The translations under genes were made by a program, and so were the position numbers. A stretch of 64,000 bases of DNA from Salinilacustrithrix flava (GTDB lineage Bacteria; Actinomycetota; Acidimicrobiia; Acidimicrobiales; Salinilacustritrichaceae), in NCBI RefSeq assembly GCF_041228405.1, contig NZ_CP133888.1, forward strand, positions 2,666,001 to 2,730,000, given 5' to 3'. Every line of letters begins with the position of its first letter. Within the stretch, counting starts at the first letter, position 1. This document shows positions 51,149-59,079 of this stretch, in pieces. Under the pieces are notes generated by a model that made no database searches, was not told the origin of the DNA, and was given only the letters and a program-made list of their open reading frames with translations.

Positions 51149-53326
51149 TCAGCCGAGGCTGCTGACCGAGGTCTCCACCGCAGCGGACAGCGTCGACGTG
51201 CCGCCGACCAGGACGACTTCGCGCAGCGCCGTGCGCGTGCCGAGCCACGCCAGCGGCTCCGGCGAACCGGCGAGGTCCACGCCGTCCACCAGCAGCAGCA
51301 CCGCGCCGGCGTGCGCCGCCGCCGCACCGGCCGCGAGGGCGTCGGGGAAGGAGCGACCCGTGGCGAGCCAGACCTGGCCGTCGTCGGCACCCGCGGCCAC
51401 CGCGAGATCGGCCAGCTTCGTCGAGGTGTCGTAGCGGGTGCTGCCCCAGACCCTGCGGACCGTGGCGAGCTCGGATGTGGCGGCGGCGACGGTGTCGGAC
51501 ACGGCGGCGGTGCCGCCGACGATGGTCACGGTCCGGGTGTCGAGCTCCAGCAGCGCGGTGGCGGTCTCGGCCGGCAGCGCGCCGGACGTGGTGAGCAGGA
51601 TCGGGCGCTCCTGCAGGGCGGCGAGGCCCGAGACGGCGACCGCGTCGGGCCAGCCCCGAGCAGCAGAGGCGTTGGCGCCCTCGACCAGGTAGACGTCGGT
51701 GCCGCCCAGCTCGGCGGCGATCAGGCGGGCGGTGTCGAAGCGGTTGGTGCCGGCGATCCGCCGCACGCTGATGCCGAGCGAGCGGAGGTCGTCGGCGACG
51801 TCTGCGGACAGCGCGCCGGTTCCGCCGACCAGGACGGCCTCGTCGACCCCGAGGCGCTGGACCAGGTCGGCGACGTTCGGGGGCAGTTCTGCGGATGGGC
51901 TGAGGACCACCGGGGCGCCGAGCGAGGCGGCGAGCGGCGCGGCGGCGAGGGCGTCGGCGTAGGCGTCGCTGCGGCCGATGACGATCCGGTCGGTTCCGTC
52001 GGGGAATGCCCGGTCGGCGAGGGCCACCGAGGTGGCGACGCGGTCGGCGCCCGCCGCCCGCACGACGACGGGAGCGGCGTCCGGCTCCGGCTCGGACTCC
52101 GGGTCGCTCGTGTCCGTGCTCCCGGTGTCCGTTCCGGTGCCGGTGCCGGTGCCGGTGTCGGTGCTGGTGTCGGTGTCGGTCGTGGCGAGGCTCGCAGCCA
52201 CGGCGGTGAGCATCCGATCGGCATCGATGCGGCCGTGGGCGACCCAGGAGCCGACGGGCACGGCCGTGGTGCGCACGGCGTCCTCGACCTGCGCACCGGT
52301 GGCGCCGAGGGCCAGACCGAGCGCGACGGCCCCCGCCACCAGCGGCGTCGCCGACGAGGTGCCGCAGAAGTCGCCGTAGCCGCTCGTGGCCTTCGGGATC
52401 GGCGCGCCGTTGCAGCCGGGTGCGGCCACGTCGACCCACGAGCCGTGGTTGGACCAGCTGTAGCGACTGTCCGTGGAGGTGCTCCCGGCGACGCCGATCA
52501 CACCGGCGTGGGCCGCCGGGTAGTTCGGGGTGGTCGAGCCGGCGTTCCCCGCCGCGGCCACGACGACCACGTCCCGGGCACGGGCGTAGGCGACGGCGTC
52601 CTCGATCGCCCGGGAGCTGCTTGGCCCGCCCAGGCTCATGACGACGACGTCGGCGCCTCGATCCGTGGCCCACGCGATGCCCTGGGCGATGTCGTAGCTC
52701 GACCCCGAGCCGTCGGCGGCCAGCACCTTGACGGGGAGGATCCGGCACGTCCAGCACATCCCGGCGACGCCACCGTCGTTGGCGTCGGCGGCGGCGATCG
52801 CCGCCACCGCGGTGCCGTGGCGCTGATCGTTGTCGTCGGCGGGGTCCGAGTCGTCGTTGACGAGATCGATGCCGGACAGCAGCTTGCCGTCGAACTCCGG
52901 CCCGGGGTTCACCCCGGTGTCGAGGACGGCGACGACCACCGACGATGCGCCGGTGGTGACGTCCCAGGCCGCCGGAGCGGACACCTGGCGGGGCCCCCAC
53001 TGGTTCGACCAGAAGGTGTCGGTCGGGGTGAGCATCGCGGCAACCGGCTGATCGGCCTCGACGAACCCGATCCCGGGGGCGGCGGCGAGCGCGGCGCGGG
53101 CGGCGCCGGCGCGGCGGCCGGGCACCTCCACGCGGACCGCGTCGATGCCGGCGGCGACGTCGGTGACCTCGACGCCCGCGGCGGCGAGCGCGGCCTGGGC
53201 TCCCGGGCCCTCGAGCCCGACGATGAGGGTCTCCGTCGAGGGGTCAGCCGATGCCGGCGCGGCCTGGGACGCGACGAGACCGATGGTGCAGGTCAGTGCG
53301 GCGAGCAGCCTGGCGATGCGTCCCAT
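51149..53326 (-). CDS. Secreted subtilisin with three wall-binding repeats
   Basis: A 725-residue exported S8 protease. Signal peptide LTCTIGLVASQAAPASA is followed by a propeptide-like region and the catalytic triad Asp (VAVLDTGVN), His (QRHGTAVAAI) and Ser (GTSSATPLVAG). A low-complexity Asp-Thr-Gly linker (about residues 380-410, encoded at 52118-52192) leads to three CW_binding_2-type repeats (for example VLVGGTGALSADVADDLRSL, VTIVGGTAAVSDTVAA). It is likely held in the cell wall. The convergent PCD gene ends 12 bp away. Confidence 0.92.
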   Translation of the reverse strand: MGRIARLLAALTCTIGLVASQAAPASADPSTETLIVGLEGPGAQAALAAAGVEVTDVAAGIDAVRVEVPGRRAGAARAALAAAPGIGFVEADQPVAAMLTPTDTFWSNQWGPRQVSAPAAWDVTTGASSVVVAVLDTGVNPGPEFDGKLLSGIDLVNDDSDPADDNDQRHGTAVAAIAAADANDGGVAGMCWTCRILPVKVLAADGSGSSYDIAQGIAWATDRGADVVVMSLGGPSSSRAIEDAVAYARARDVVVVAAAGNAGSTTPNYPAAHAGVIGVAGSTSTDSRYSWSNHGSWVDVAAPGCNGAPIPKATSGYGDFCGTSSATPLVAGAVALGLALGATGAQVEDAVRTTAVPVGSWVAHGRIDADRMLTAVAASLATTDTDTSTDTGTGTGTGTDTGSTDTSDPESEPEPDAAPVVVRAAGADRVATSVALADRAFPDGTDRIVIGRSDAYADALAAAPLAASLGAPVVLSPSAELPPNVADLVQRLGVDEAVLVGGTGALSADVADDLRSLGISVRRIAGTNRFDTARLIAAELGGTDVYLVEGANASAARGWPDAVAVSGLAALQERPILLTTSGALPAETATALLELDTRTVTIVGGTAAVSDTVAAATSELATVRRVWGSTRYDTSTKLADLAVAAGADDGQVWLATGRSFPDALAAGAAAAHAGAVLLLVDGVDLAGSPEPLAWLGTRTALREVVLVGGTSTLSAAVETSVSSLG

Positions 53327-53419
53327 GCTCTCCTCATCGGCATGCCGGGCGGCGTGCTTGACGGGAGATGGTGTCTCAGAATCGGCGCGAGCGGCTCACG
53401 CCACAAGGGGACCGTCAGG

Positions 53420-53449
53420 CGGGTCGCCTCGCCCGGCGGCTCAGCTCCT
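53420..53449. repeat. Interspersed 30-bp repeat, copy 1
   Basis: This 30-bp segment matches 58958-58987 in 27 of 30 positions (shared CGGGTCGCCTCGCC and GGCTC-GCTCCT). It overlaps the stop codon of the carboxylase gene. Confidence 0.6.
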
Positions 53450-55214
53450 ACTCGATGACGATGATCACGTCACCGGAGCCGACGGAGGCGCCCTCTTCGA
53501 CGTTGATCTCCGTGATGGTGCCGGCCTTGTCGGCGGCGATGTTGTTCTCCATCTTCATGGCCTCGAGCACGCAGAGGACCTGGCCCTCGGTGACCTCGTC
53601 GCCGACGGCGACGTTGACCTTGACGACGGTGCCCTGCATCGGCACGGCGATGCGGCCGGACCCGGCGGTGGGTGCGGCGCCGCTGGTGCCCTTCGAGCGC
53701 TTGCGGGCCTTGGGCAGGCCCTTGCCGCCGCCGGCCGCCGCCACGGCGATCTGGTCGGCGGGCACGAACAGCTTCACGGCGAAGCGCTTGCCGTTGACCT
53801 CGACGTCGACGCTGCGCTCGACCTTCTCGACCTCGTCGTCGCCAGCGGGCGCCGGGGTACCGCGGACACCGGTGAGGTCGAGGGTGTCCTCCACCCACTT
53901 GGTGGAGTGCTCGCCGGCCTTGAAGTCGTCGTGGGCGAGGATCGCCTCGGCCGCGGGGATGGTCGTGGGCGGGCCGTCGAGGACGAACTCGTCGAGGCAG
54001 CGCAGCATGCGGGCGATCGCGGTGTCGCGGTCGTGGGCCCACACCACGAGCTTGCCGATGAGGTTGTCGTAGTACTGGCTGACCTCGTCACCGGAGTCGT
54101 AGCCGCCGTCCCAGCGCACGCCGTTGCCCTGCGGCGGGACCAGCGTGGCGATGGGGCCGGGGGAGGGGAGGAACTTGCCCTCGGCCGGGTCCTCGGCGTT
54201 GACGCGCACCTCGATGGAGTGACCGCGCAGCGAGATGTCGGCCTGGGAGAACGAGAGGGGCTCGCCGGAGGCGACGCGCAGCTGCTCGGCGACCAGATCG
54301 ATGCCCGAGACCATCTCGGTGACGGGGTGCTCGACCTGGAGGCGGGTGTTCATCTCGAGGAAGTAGAACTCGCCTTCCTGGTACAGGAACTCGACGGTGC
54401 CGGCGTTGACGTAGCCGCACGCCTCGGCGACCTGCACCGCGGCTTGGCCCATGGCCTGGCGGATCTCGTCGGGGAAGTTCGGGGCGGGGGACTCCTCGAC
54501 CAGCTTCTGGTGGCGGCGCTGGGCCGAGCAGTCGCGCTCGCCGATCCAGACGGTGTTGCCGTGGGTGTCGGCGATGACCTGCATCTCGACGTGGCGCGGC
54601 CAGGTCAGGTAGCGCTCGACGTAGCACTCGTCGCGGCCGAAGCCCTTCAGCGCCTCGGACTGGGCCGACTCGAGCGCGGCGTGGGCTTCGTCGGCGGCGT
54701 GGACGACGCGCATGCCGCGGCCACCGCCGCCGTAGGCGGCCTTGATGGCGACCGGCCAGCCGAACTCCTCGCCGAAGGCCACGACCTCGTCGCCCGAGCT
54801 GAGGAACTCCGTGGTGCCGGGCACGCCCTGGACACCGGCCTCCTGGGCCGCGATGCGGCTCGAGACCTTGTCGCCCATGACCTCGATGGCCTCGGGCGGC
54901 GGGCCGATGAAGGTGACGCCCATCTCGGTGATGGCACGGGCGAAGTCGGTGTTCTCCGAGAAGAAGCCGTAGCCGGGGTGCACCGCCTCGGCGCCCGACT
55001 GCCGGATGACGTCGAGGATCGCCTCGGTGTTGAGGTAGGACTCGGCGGCCGTCGTGCCGCCGAGGGCGTAGGCCTCATCGGCCAGGCGGACGTGCAGCGA
55101 GTCACGATCCAGGTCGGAGTAGACGGCCACGGACGTGACGCCGAGCTCCTTGCACGCCCGGATGACCCGGACGGCGATCTCGCCACGGTTTGCGATCAGC
55201 ACCTTGGAAAACAC
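53448..55214 (-). CDS. Acetyl/propionyl-CoA carboxylase alpha subunit (BC-BCCP)
   Basis: A 588-residue biotin-dependent carboxylase subunit. The biotin carboxylase domain (about 1-445) begins KVLIANRGEIAVRVIRA and has GGGGRGMRVVHAADE (ATP-grasp loop), ERDCSAQRRHQKLVEE and EMNTRLQVEHPVTE. A linker with extra sequence (about 455-515) precedes the BCCP domain with EAMKMENNI, where Lys is biotinylated. It carboxylates acetyl- or propionyl-CoA with a beta subunit not seen here. Its start faces the biotin ligase gene. Confidence 0.92.
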   Translation of the reverse strand: MFSKVLIANRGEIAVRVIRACKELGVTSVAVYSDLDRDSLHVRLADEAYALGGTTAAESYLNTEAILDVIRQSGAEAVHPGYGFFSENTDFARAITEMGVTFIGPPPEAIEVMGDKVSSRIAAQEAGVQGVPGTTEFLSSGDEVVAFGEEFGWPVAIKAAYGGGGRGMRVVHAADEAHAALESAQSEALKGFGRDECYVERYLTWPRHVEMQVIADTHGNTVWIGERDCSAQRRHQKLVEESPAPNFPDEIRQAMGQAAVQVAEACGYVNAGTVEFLYQEGEFYFLEMNTRLQVEHPVTEMVSGIDLVAEQLRVASGEPLSFSQADISLRGHSIEVRVNAEDPAEGKFLPSPGPIATLVPPQGNGVRWDGGYDSGDEVSQYYDNLIGKLVVWAHDRDTAIARMLRCLDEFVLDGPPTTIPAAEAILAHDDFKAGEHSTKWVEDTLDLTGVRGTPAPAGDDEVEKVERSVDVEVNGKRFAVKLFVPADQIAVAAAGGGKGLPKARKRSKGTSGAAPTAGSGRIAVPMQGTVVKVNVAVGDEVTEGQVLCVLEAMKMENNIAADKAGTITEINVEEGASVGSGDVIIVIE

Positions 55215-55225
55215 TCCGTAGTGTT
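55210..55225. promoter_or_regulatory. Palindrome in the divergent carboxylase/birA promoter
   Basis: AACACT-CCGT-AGTGTT is a perfect inverted repeat that includes the GTG start of the carboxylase gene. TAGTGT (55219-55224) lies 7 nt before GTG 55232 of birA. On the other strand TAACAC (55226-55221) lies 6 nt before GTG 55214. Both genes appear leaderless from overlapping -10 elements inside one 16-bp palindrome. Confidence 0.65.
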
Positions 55226-55231
55226 ATCGCG

Positions 55232-56083
55232 GTGAAGGGTGACGACGCCATCCGCGGCCCCGGGCGCCTGTCCCGCTCCCGGTTCACCGACGTGCGACAC
55301 GTCAAGGAGACCGGTTCGACCAACACCGACGTGATGGAGCTGGCCCGCCAGGGCGAGCCCGAGGGCGTCGTCCTCGTCGCCGACCACCAGACCGCCGGTC
55401 GGGGTCGGGCCGGGCGCACGTGGACCGCGCCGCCCGGAGCGTCGCTGCTGTGCACGATCCTGCTGCGCCCGCCGGCGCCGGTGGCGCCGCTGACCACGTT
55501 CGCCCTCGCGGTCGCGGCCTCGGAGGCGGTCGAGCAGCTCGCCGGCTTCGCGCCGGCACTCAAGTGGCCGAACGACCTCGTCGTCGAGGACCTCGACGAC
55601 GAGGGCGCCGTGCGCACGCGCAAGCTGGCGGGGATCCTGGCCGAGGCGGAGTGGTCCCCCGGCTCCCGCGTCGCCGCCGGCTACCGGCCGCCGGCGCCCC
55701 ACGAGCGGGCCACGGTCGCCGCCGGCATCGGGCTCAACGTGGCCTGGCCCGACGAGGTGCCCGACGACCTGGCCGACGTCGTCGTGGCCATCAACCACGT
55801 CAGCGATGCCCGCCCCACCCGCGACGAGGTCCTCGACGCGCTGCTCGAACGGCTCGACGTCCACTACGGCCACCTGGTGGGTGGTGGGGTCGAGCAGGTG
55901 CTCGACGACTGGCGGGTCCGCTCCGCCACCCTCGGCCGCCGGGTCCGCATCGACCTCGGCGCCGACGACCTGATCGGCACCGCGGTCGACGTGACCGCGG
56001 ACGGCCACCTCGTGGTCGAGCCGCTCGAAGGTGGCCGGCGCACGATCGCCGTCGGCGACGTGGTGCACCTGCGGCCCGCCTGA
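55232..56083 (+). CDS. birA: Biotin-protein ligase
   Basis: A 283-residue monofunctional ligase without the N-terminal HTH of E. coli BirA. It has ETGSTNTDVMELARQG, the biotinoyl-AMP loop VADHQTAGRGRAGRTW, LKWPNDLVVE and KLAGILAEAEW, and a C-terminal SH3-like domain. It attaches biotin to the BCCP lysine of the divergently encoded carboxylase, making this a functional pair. GTG 55232 fits the promoter; in-frame codons upstream would overlap the carboxylase start. Confidence 0.93.
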   Translation: MKGDDAIRGPGRLSRSRFTDVRHVKETGSTNTDVMELARQGEPEGVVLVADHQTAGRGRAGRTWTAPPGASLLCTILLRPPAPVAPLTTFALAVAASEAVEQLAGFAPALKWPNDLVVEDLDDEGAVRTRKLAGILAEAEWSPGSRVAAGYRPPAPHERATVAAGIGLNVAWPDEVPDDLADVVVAINHVSDARPTRDEVLDALLERLDVHYGHLVGGGVEQVLDDWRVRSATLGRRVRIDLGADDLIGTAVDVTADGHLVVEPLEGGRRTIAVGDVVHLRPA

Positions 56084-56089
56084 ACGACC

Positions 56090-56362
56090 TCAGACGAGCA
56101 GCTCCACGCCCTGGTCGTCGTGCCAGATGCCGAGCTCGAGCCCCTCGTCGGCGGCCAGGCGGGCAACGGCGTCGAGCACCCGTCCCTCGAGCCGGCGGTC
56201 GGTGCCCTCGAGCAGCTCGGCGGCCGAGCCGAGCCACTCCGGCGCCGTGCCTGGCAGGTGGTCGAACCGGCAGGTCCCCTCGGCGTCGCCGGCGCGCCAC
56301 CGCACCACGAGGTGGTCGCCGGCCCGCTCCACCGACGCGGCGACGGGCTGACCTCGGCTCAC
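56090..56362 (-). CDS. Small protein coupled to pabC
   Basis: A 90-residue protein. The beta-rich N-terminal half (VERAGDHLVVRWRAGDAEGT) precedes a helical C-terminus (LLEGTDRRLEGRVLDAVARL). GTG 56362 overlaps the pabC stop (GTGA). No family is recognised; coupling suggests use in the same pathway or simple operon polarity. Confidence 0.65.
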   Translation of the reverse strand: MSRGQPVAASVERAGDHLVVRWRAGDAEGTCRFDHLPGTAPEWLGSAAELLEGTDRRLEGRVLDAVARLAADEGLELGIWHDDQGVELLV

Positions 56363-57198
56363 GGGTCGATGTCCTTGGCGACCAGGTCGGCGAAGGCCTG
56401 GGCGACGTCCCGGGTGATCGGACCCGGTGCGTCGAGCACGTGGTCGTCGACGCGGTGCTGGCCCTGGACGTCGCGGGTGGAGGAGGTGAGGAAGACCTCG
56501 TCGGCCTCGGCGAGCACCGCCATCGGCAGGTCGTCCTGGGCGACGTCGGTCAGCTCGCACACCAGCTCGCGGGTGACCCCGGCCAGGCAACCGGAGGAGA
56601 GCGGCGGGGTGGACAGCCGTCCGCCGAGCACGACGAACACGTTGGACCCGGTGCCCTCGCACAGCTGGCCGGCGGTGTTGGCGAAGAGGGCCTCCGACGC
56701 CCCGGACTCCTTGGCCCTGGCGAGCGCGACCACGTTCTCTGCGTAGGACGTGGTCTTCAGCCCGGCGACGGCGGAGCGCTCGTTGCGGACCCAGGGCACG
56801 GTGACGGCCTCACCGGTCTCGGGCCAGGCGTCGATCGCCGATCCGGCCACGAAGACCGTGAGCGGCTCACCGGAGCGGGCCGAGCCGAGGGGTCCGGGCC
56901 CGCCGGTGACCGTGAGGCGCACGCGGCCTGCGCCCTCGATGTGGCCGGCGACCGCGTGCATTGCGTCCCGGAGCTCGTCGTCGGAGCGGTGCAGCTCGAG
57001 GCCGAGGCCGTCGAGGCTGCGGCGCAGGCGGCGCAGGTGCCGGGTGACGGCGAAGGGGACCCACCGGGTGCCGCCGGGCTCGGGGGCGGTGCGCAGGGTC
57101 TCGAACACGCCGTCGCCCACGGTGATCCCGTGGTCCGACACCGGGACCCGGGCGTCGTCGGGGGCGAGCAGGTGGCCGTCGAGCCAGACCGGGAGCAC
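56359..57198 (-). CDS. pabC: Aminodeoxychorismate lyase (class IV aminotransferase)
   Basis: A 279-residue PLP enzyme of fold type IV. It has SDHGITVGDGVFETLRT, RHLRRLRRSLDGL, the PLP-lysine region VAGLKTTSYAENVVALARAK, and EGTGSNVFVV with SSGCLAGVTRE. It would release pyruvate from 4-amino-4-deoxychorismate to give 4-aminobenzoate. A related D-amino-acid or branched-chain transaminase is the alternative, but a PabB homologue 2 kb away favours folate synthesis. GTG 57198 has TAGCGT 6 nt upstream. Confidence 0.8.
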   Translation of the reverse strand: MLPVWLDGHLLAPDDARVPVSDHGITVGDGVFETLRTAPEPGGTRWVPFAVTRHLRRLRRSLDGLGLELHRSDDELRDAMHAVAGHIEGAGRVRLTVTGGPGPLGSARSGEPLTVFVAGSAIDAWPETGEAVTVPWVRNERSAVAGLKTTSYAENVVALARAKESGASEALFANTAGQLCEGTGSNVFVVLGGRLSTPPLSSGCLAGVTRELVCELTDVAQDDLPMAVLAEADEVFLTSSTRDVQGQHRVDDHVLDAPGPITRDVAQAFADLVAKDIDP

Positions 57199-57204
57199 GG
57201 CGGC

Positions 57205-57210
57205 ACGCTA
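57205..57210 (-). promoter_or_regulatory. -10 element of pabC
   Basis: TAGCGT on the minus strand lies 6 nt before GTG 57198, the leaderless arrangement. Confidence 0.55.
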
Positions 57211-57286
57211 CCGGGATCGTCGGTTCCGGCCCGCCAGCGGGTATCGTCACTGCACCGCGCCGGGTCGAGCTCGCTCCCCGGACCAC

Positions 57287-57302
57287 CTGCTCTTCGGAGC
57301 AG
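57287..57302 (+). other. UUCG-tetraloop hairpin in the helicase 5' leader
   Basis: CTGCTC-TTCG-GAGCAG is a perfect 6-bp stem with a stable UUCG loop. It lies about 105 nt before the DEAD-box helicase start in a 209-bp leader between divergent genes. DEAD-box helicase genes are often autoregulated through structured leaders; a role here is inference. Confidence 0.5.
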
Positions 57303-57407
57303 ACCCACGCGGGAGGGCCACGAAGGGCCCGACGCTCCTCGACCTGACTGCTGTTCGGCACCACACCGTCGAGTGCGCCATCCAGCAACCCTGATCGAGA
57401 GAAACCT

Positions 57408-58901
57408 GTGCAATCCGGAACCCCCGCCCCGTCCTTCGCGGACCTGGGCGTCCCCCAGCGGCTCGTCGACGTGCTCGACGCCCGTGGCTTCACCAGCGCC
57501 TTCGAGGTGCAGGCCGCCACCATCCCCGACGCCCTCGCCGGCCGCGACCTCTGCGGCCGCGCCCCCACCGGCTCGGGCAAGACCATCGCCTTCGGCATCC
57601 CGACCCTGGTCAACACGGCCAAGGCCCGGCCCGGGCACCCCAGCGCCCTGATCCTGTCGCCGACCCGCGAGCTGGCCGACCAGATCAAGGACGAGCTCGC
57701 CCCGCTCGCCAAGGCGACCGACCGCACCGTGACCGCCGTGTACGGCGGCGTCGGCTACGGCCCCCAGAACCAGGCCATCCGCCGCGGCGTCGACGTCCTC
57801 GTCGCCTGCCCTGGCCGCCTCGAGGACCTCATCAGCAGCGGCAGCGTGAGCCTCGCCGAGGTGGGTGTCGTCGTCGTCGACGAGGCCGACCGCATGGCCG
57901 ACATGGGGTTCCTCCCGGCCGTCAAGCGCCTGCTCGACCGCACCAAGAGCGACCGCCAGACGCTGCTGTTCTCGGCGACGCTCGACGGCGACATCGCCGA
58001 GCTCACCCGCCGCTACCAGCACGACCCCGTCCGCCACGAGGTCGGCGAGGTCGAGCCGGACATGACCGCCATGGCCCACCACTTCTGGTCCATCGACCAC
58101 GAGAAGCGCGTCGACCACACGCGCGACGCCGTCGTCGCCGCCGGGCCGACCATCGTGTTCACCCGCACCCGCCACGGCGCCGACCGCCTGTGCAAGCAGC
58201 TCGGCAAGGCCGGCGTGGAGGCTGCGGCCATCCACGGCGGACGCAACCAGAACCAGCGCACCCGTGCGCTCGAGGCGTTCACCAAGGGCCACGTGCAGGC
58301 GCTCATCGCCACCGACGTCGCCGCCCGCGGCATCCACGTCGACGGTGTGGCCTGCGTCGTGCACTTCGACCCGCCCGAGGACGACAAGACCTACCTGCAC
58401 CGCTCCGGTCGCACGGCTCGCGCCGGCGCTCAGGGCGTCGTGGTGTCCTTCGTGCGGGACAACAACCGCAAGGACGTCAAGACCCTCCAGCGCGACCTCG
58501 GCCTGGCCCAGGTCGTGACCACGCCGGACGCCACGCTCCTCGGCGACGGTTCCCGTCACCGCGAGGCCACGTCCCGCCAGAAGGCCCAGCCGGCCGCCAA
58601 GGCCCAGCAGTCCGCCCCGCCCAAGGGCGGCGGCGGCAACGGCGGTCGCAACCGCCAGCGGACCCGCACCCGCGACGGTGAGGACCGCGCCGCAGGCAAG
58701 AGCGCGCGACGCGACGACCGTCCGGCCCGCGACGGTGGCACGCCCCGCACCCGGACCAAGCCGGCCGAGCGCCGCGGGGCCGACGGCGTGGTCGACGTCG
58801 ACCCCCGCCCCCGCAAGCAGCGCCAGTCCACCGACGGGCGCACCAACCCGCCGGCGAAGGTGCACCGCAAGGGTGGCGGCGTGAAAGCTCGGCGCGGATA
58901 G
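57408..58901 (+). CDS. DEAD-box RNA helicase
   Basis: A 497-residue ATP-dependent RNA helicase. The Q-motif region is FTSAFEVQAATIPDALAG, with motif I APTGSGKTIAFG, motif Ia PTRELADQ, motif II VVDEADRMADMGF, motif III FSATLDG, motif V TDVAARGIHVDG and motif VI HRSGRTARAG. The last 120 residues are a basic, Arg/Gly/Pro-rich tail for RNA binding. It belongs to the RhlE/DeaD group and acts in ribosome assembly or RNA decay. GTG 57408 follows GAGAGA. Confidence 0.93.
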   Translation: MQSGTPAPSFADLGVPQRLVDVLDARGFTSAFEVQAATIPDALAGRDLCGRAPTGSGKTIAFGIPTLVNTAKARPGHPSALILSPTRELADQIKDELAPLAKATDRTVTAVYGGVGYGPQNQAIRRGVDVLVACPGRLEDLISSGSVSLAEVGVVVVDEADRMADMGFLPAVKRLLDRTKSDRQTLLFSATLDGDIAELTRRYQHDPVRHEVGEVEPDMTAMAHHFWSIDHEKRVDHTRDAVVAAGPTIVFTRTRHGADRLCKQLGKAGVEAAAIHGGRNQNQRTRALEAFTKGHVQALIATDVAARGIHVDGVACVVHFDPPEDDKTYLHRSGRTARAGAQGVVVSFVRDNNRKDVKTLQRDLGLAQVVTTPDATLLGDGSRHREATSRQKAQPAAKAQQSAPPKGGGGNGGRNRQRTRTRDGEDRAAGKSARRDDRPARDGGTPRTRTKPAERRGADGVVDVDPRPRKQRQSTDGRTNPPAKVHRKGGGVKARRG

Positions 58902-58925
58902 TCAAGTCCCGCTGCGACTCGGTCT

Positions 58926-58940
58926 GGCGGCTTCGCCGCC
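58926..58940 (+). terminator. Hairpin after the DEAD-box helicase
   Basis: GGCGG-CTTCG-CCGCC forms a GC-rich stem 25 nt after the stop. There is no U tract, as is usual in high-GC Actinobacteria, so terminator function is likely but not proven. Confidence 0.45.
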
Positions 58941-58957
58941 GTAGGGCGCCGTGCCCA

Positions 58958-58987
58958 CGGGTCGCCTCGCCTGTCGGCTCGGCTCCT
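58958..58987. repeat. Interspersed 30-bp repeat, copy 2
   Basis: This segment matches 53420-53449 in 27 of 30 positions. It lies between the converging helicase and pabB genes. Just downstream, GCTCCGGCGGTC occurs twice with an 18-bp period (59027 and 59045 region). Confidence 0.6.
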
Positions 58988-59049
58988 GGGCGCCAGGCCA
59001 TCGAGGCGTCCCGCACCCGCTGATCGCTCCGGCGGTCATGCACCGCTCC

Positions 59050-59079
59050 GGCGGTCGCCTTCAGCCGGAGGCGACCGCC
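59050..59079. terminator. 11-bp stem with the pabB stop codon in its loop
   Basis: GGCGGTCGCCT and AGGCGACCGCC are exact inverted copies. The 8-bp loop holds the pabB stop codon, so the last codons of pabB form one arm. It may terminate either of the converging transcripts; no U tract is present. Confidence 0.5.

Noticed and set aside
52118..52192. Short GGTGTC/GGTGCC tandem tract considered as a CRISPR or satellite
   Set aside because: It encodes the Asp-Thr-Gly linker of the secreted subtilisin and has no spacers.
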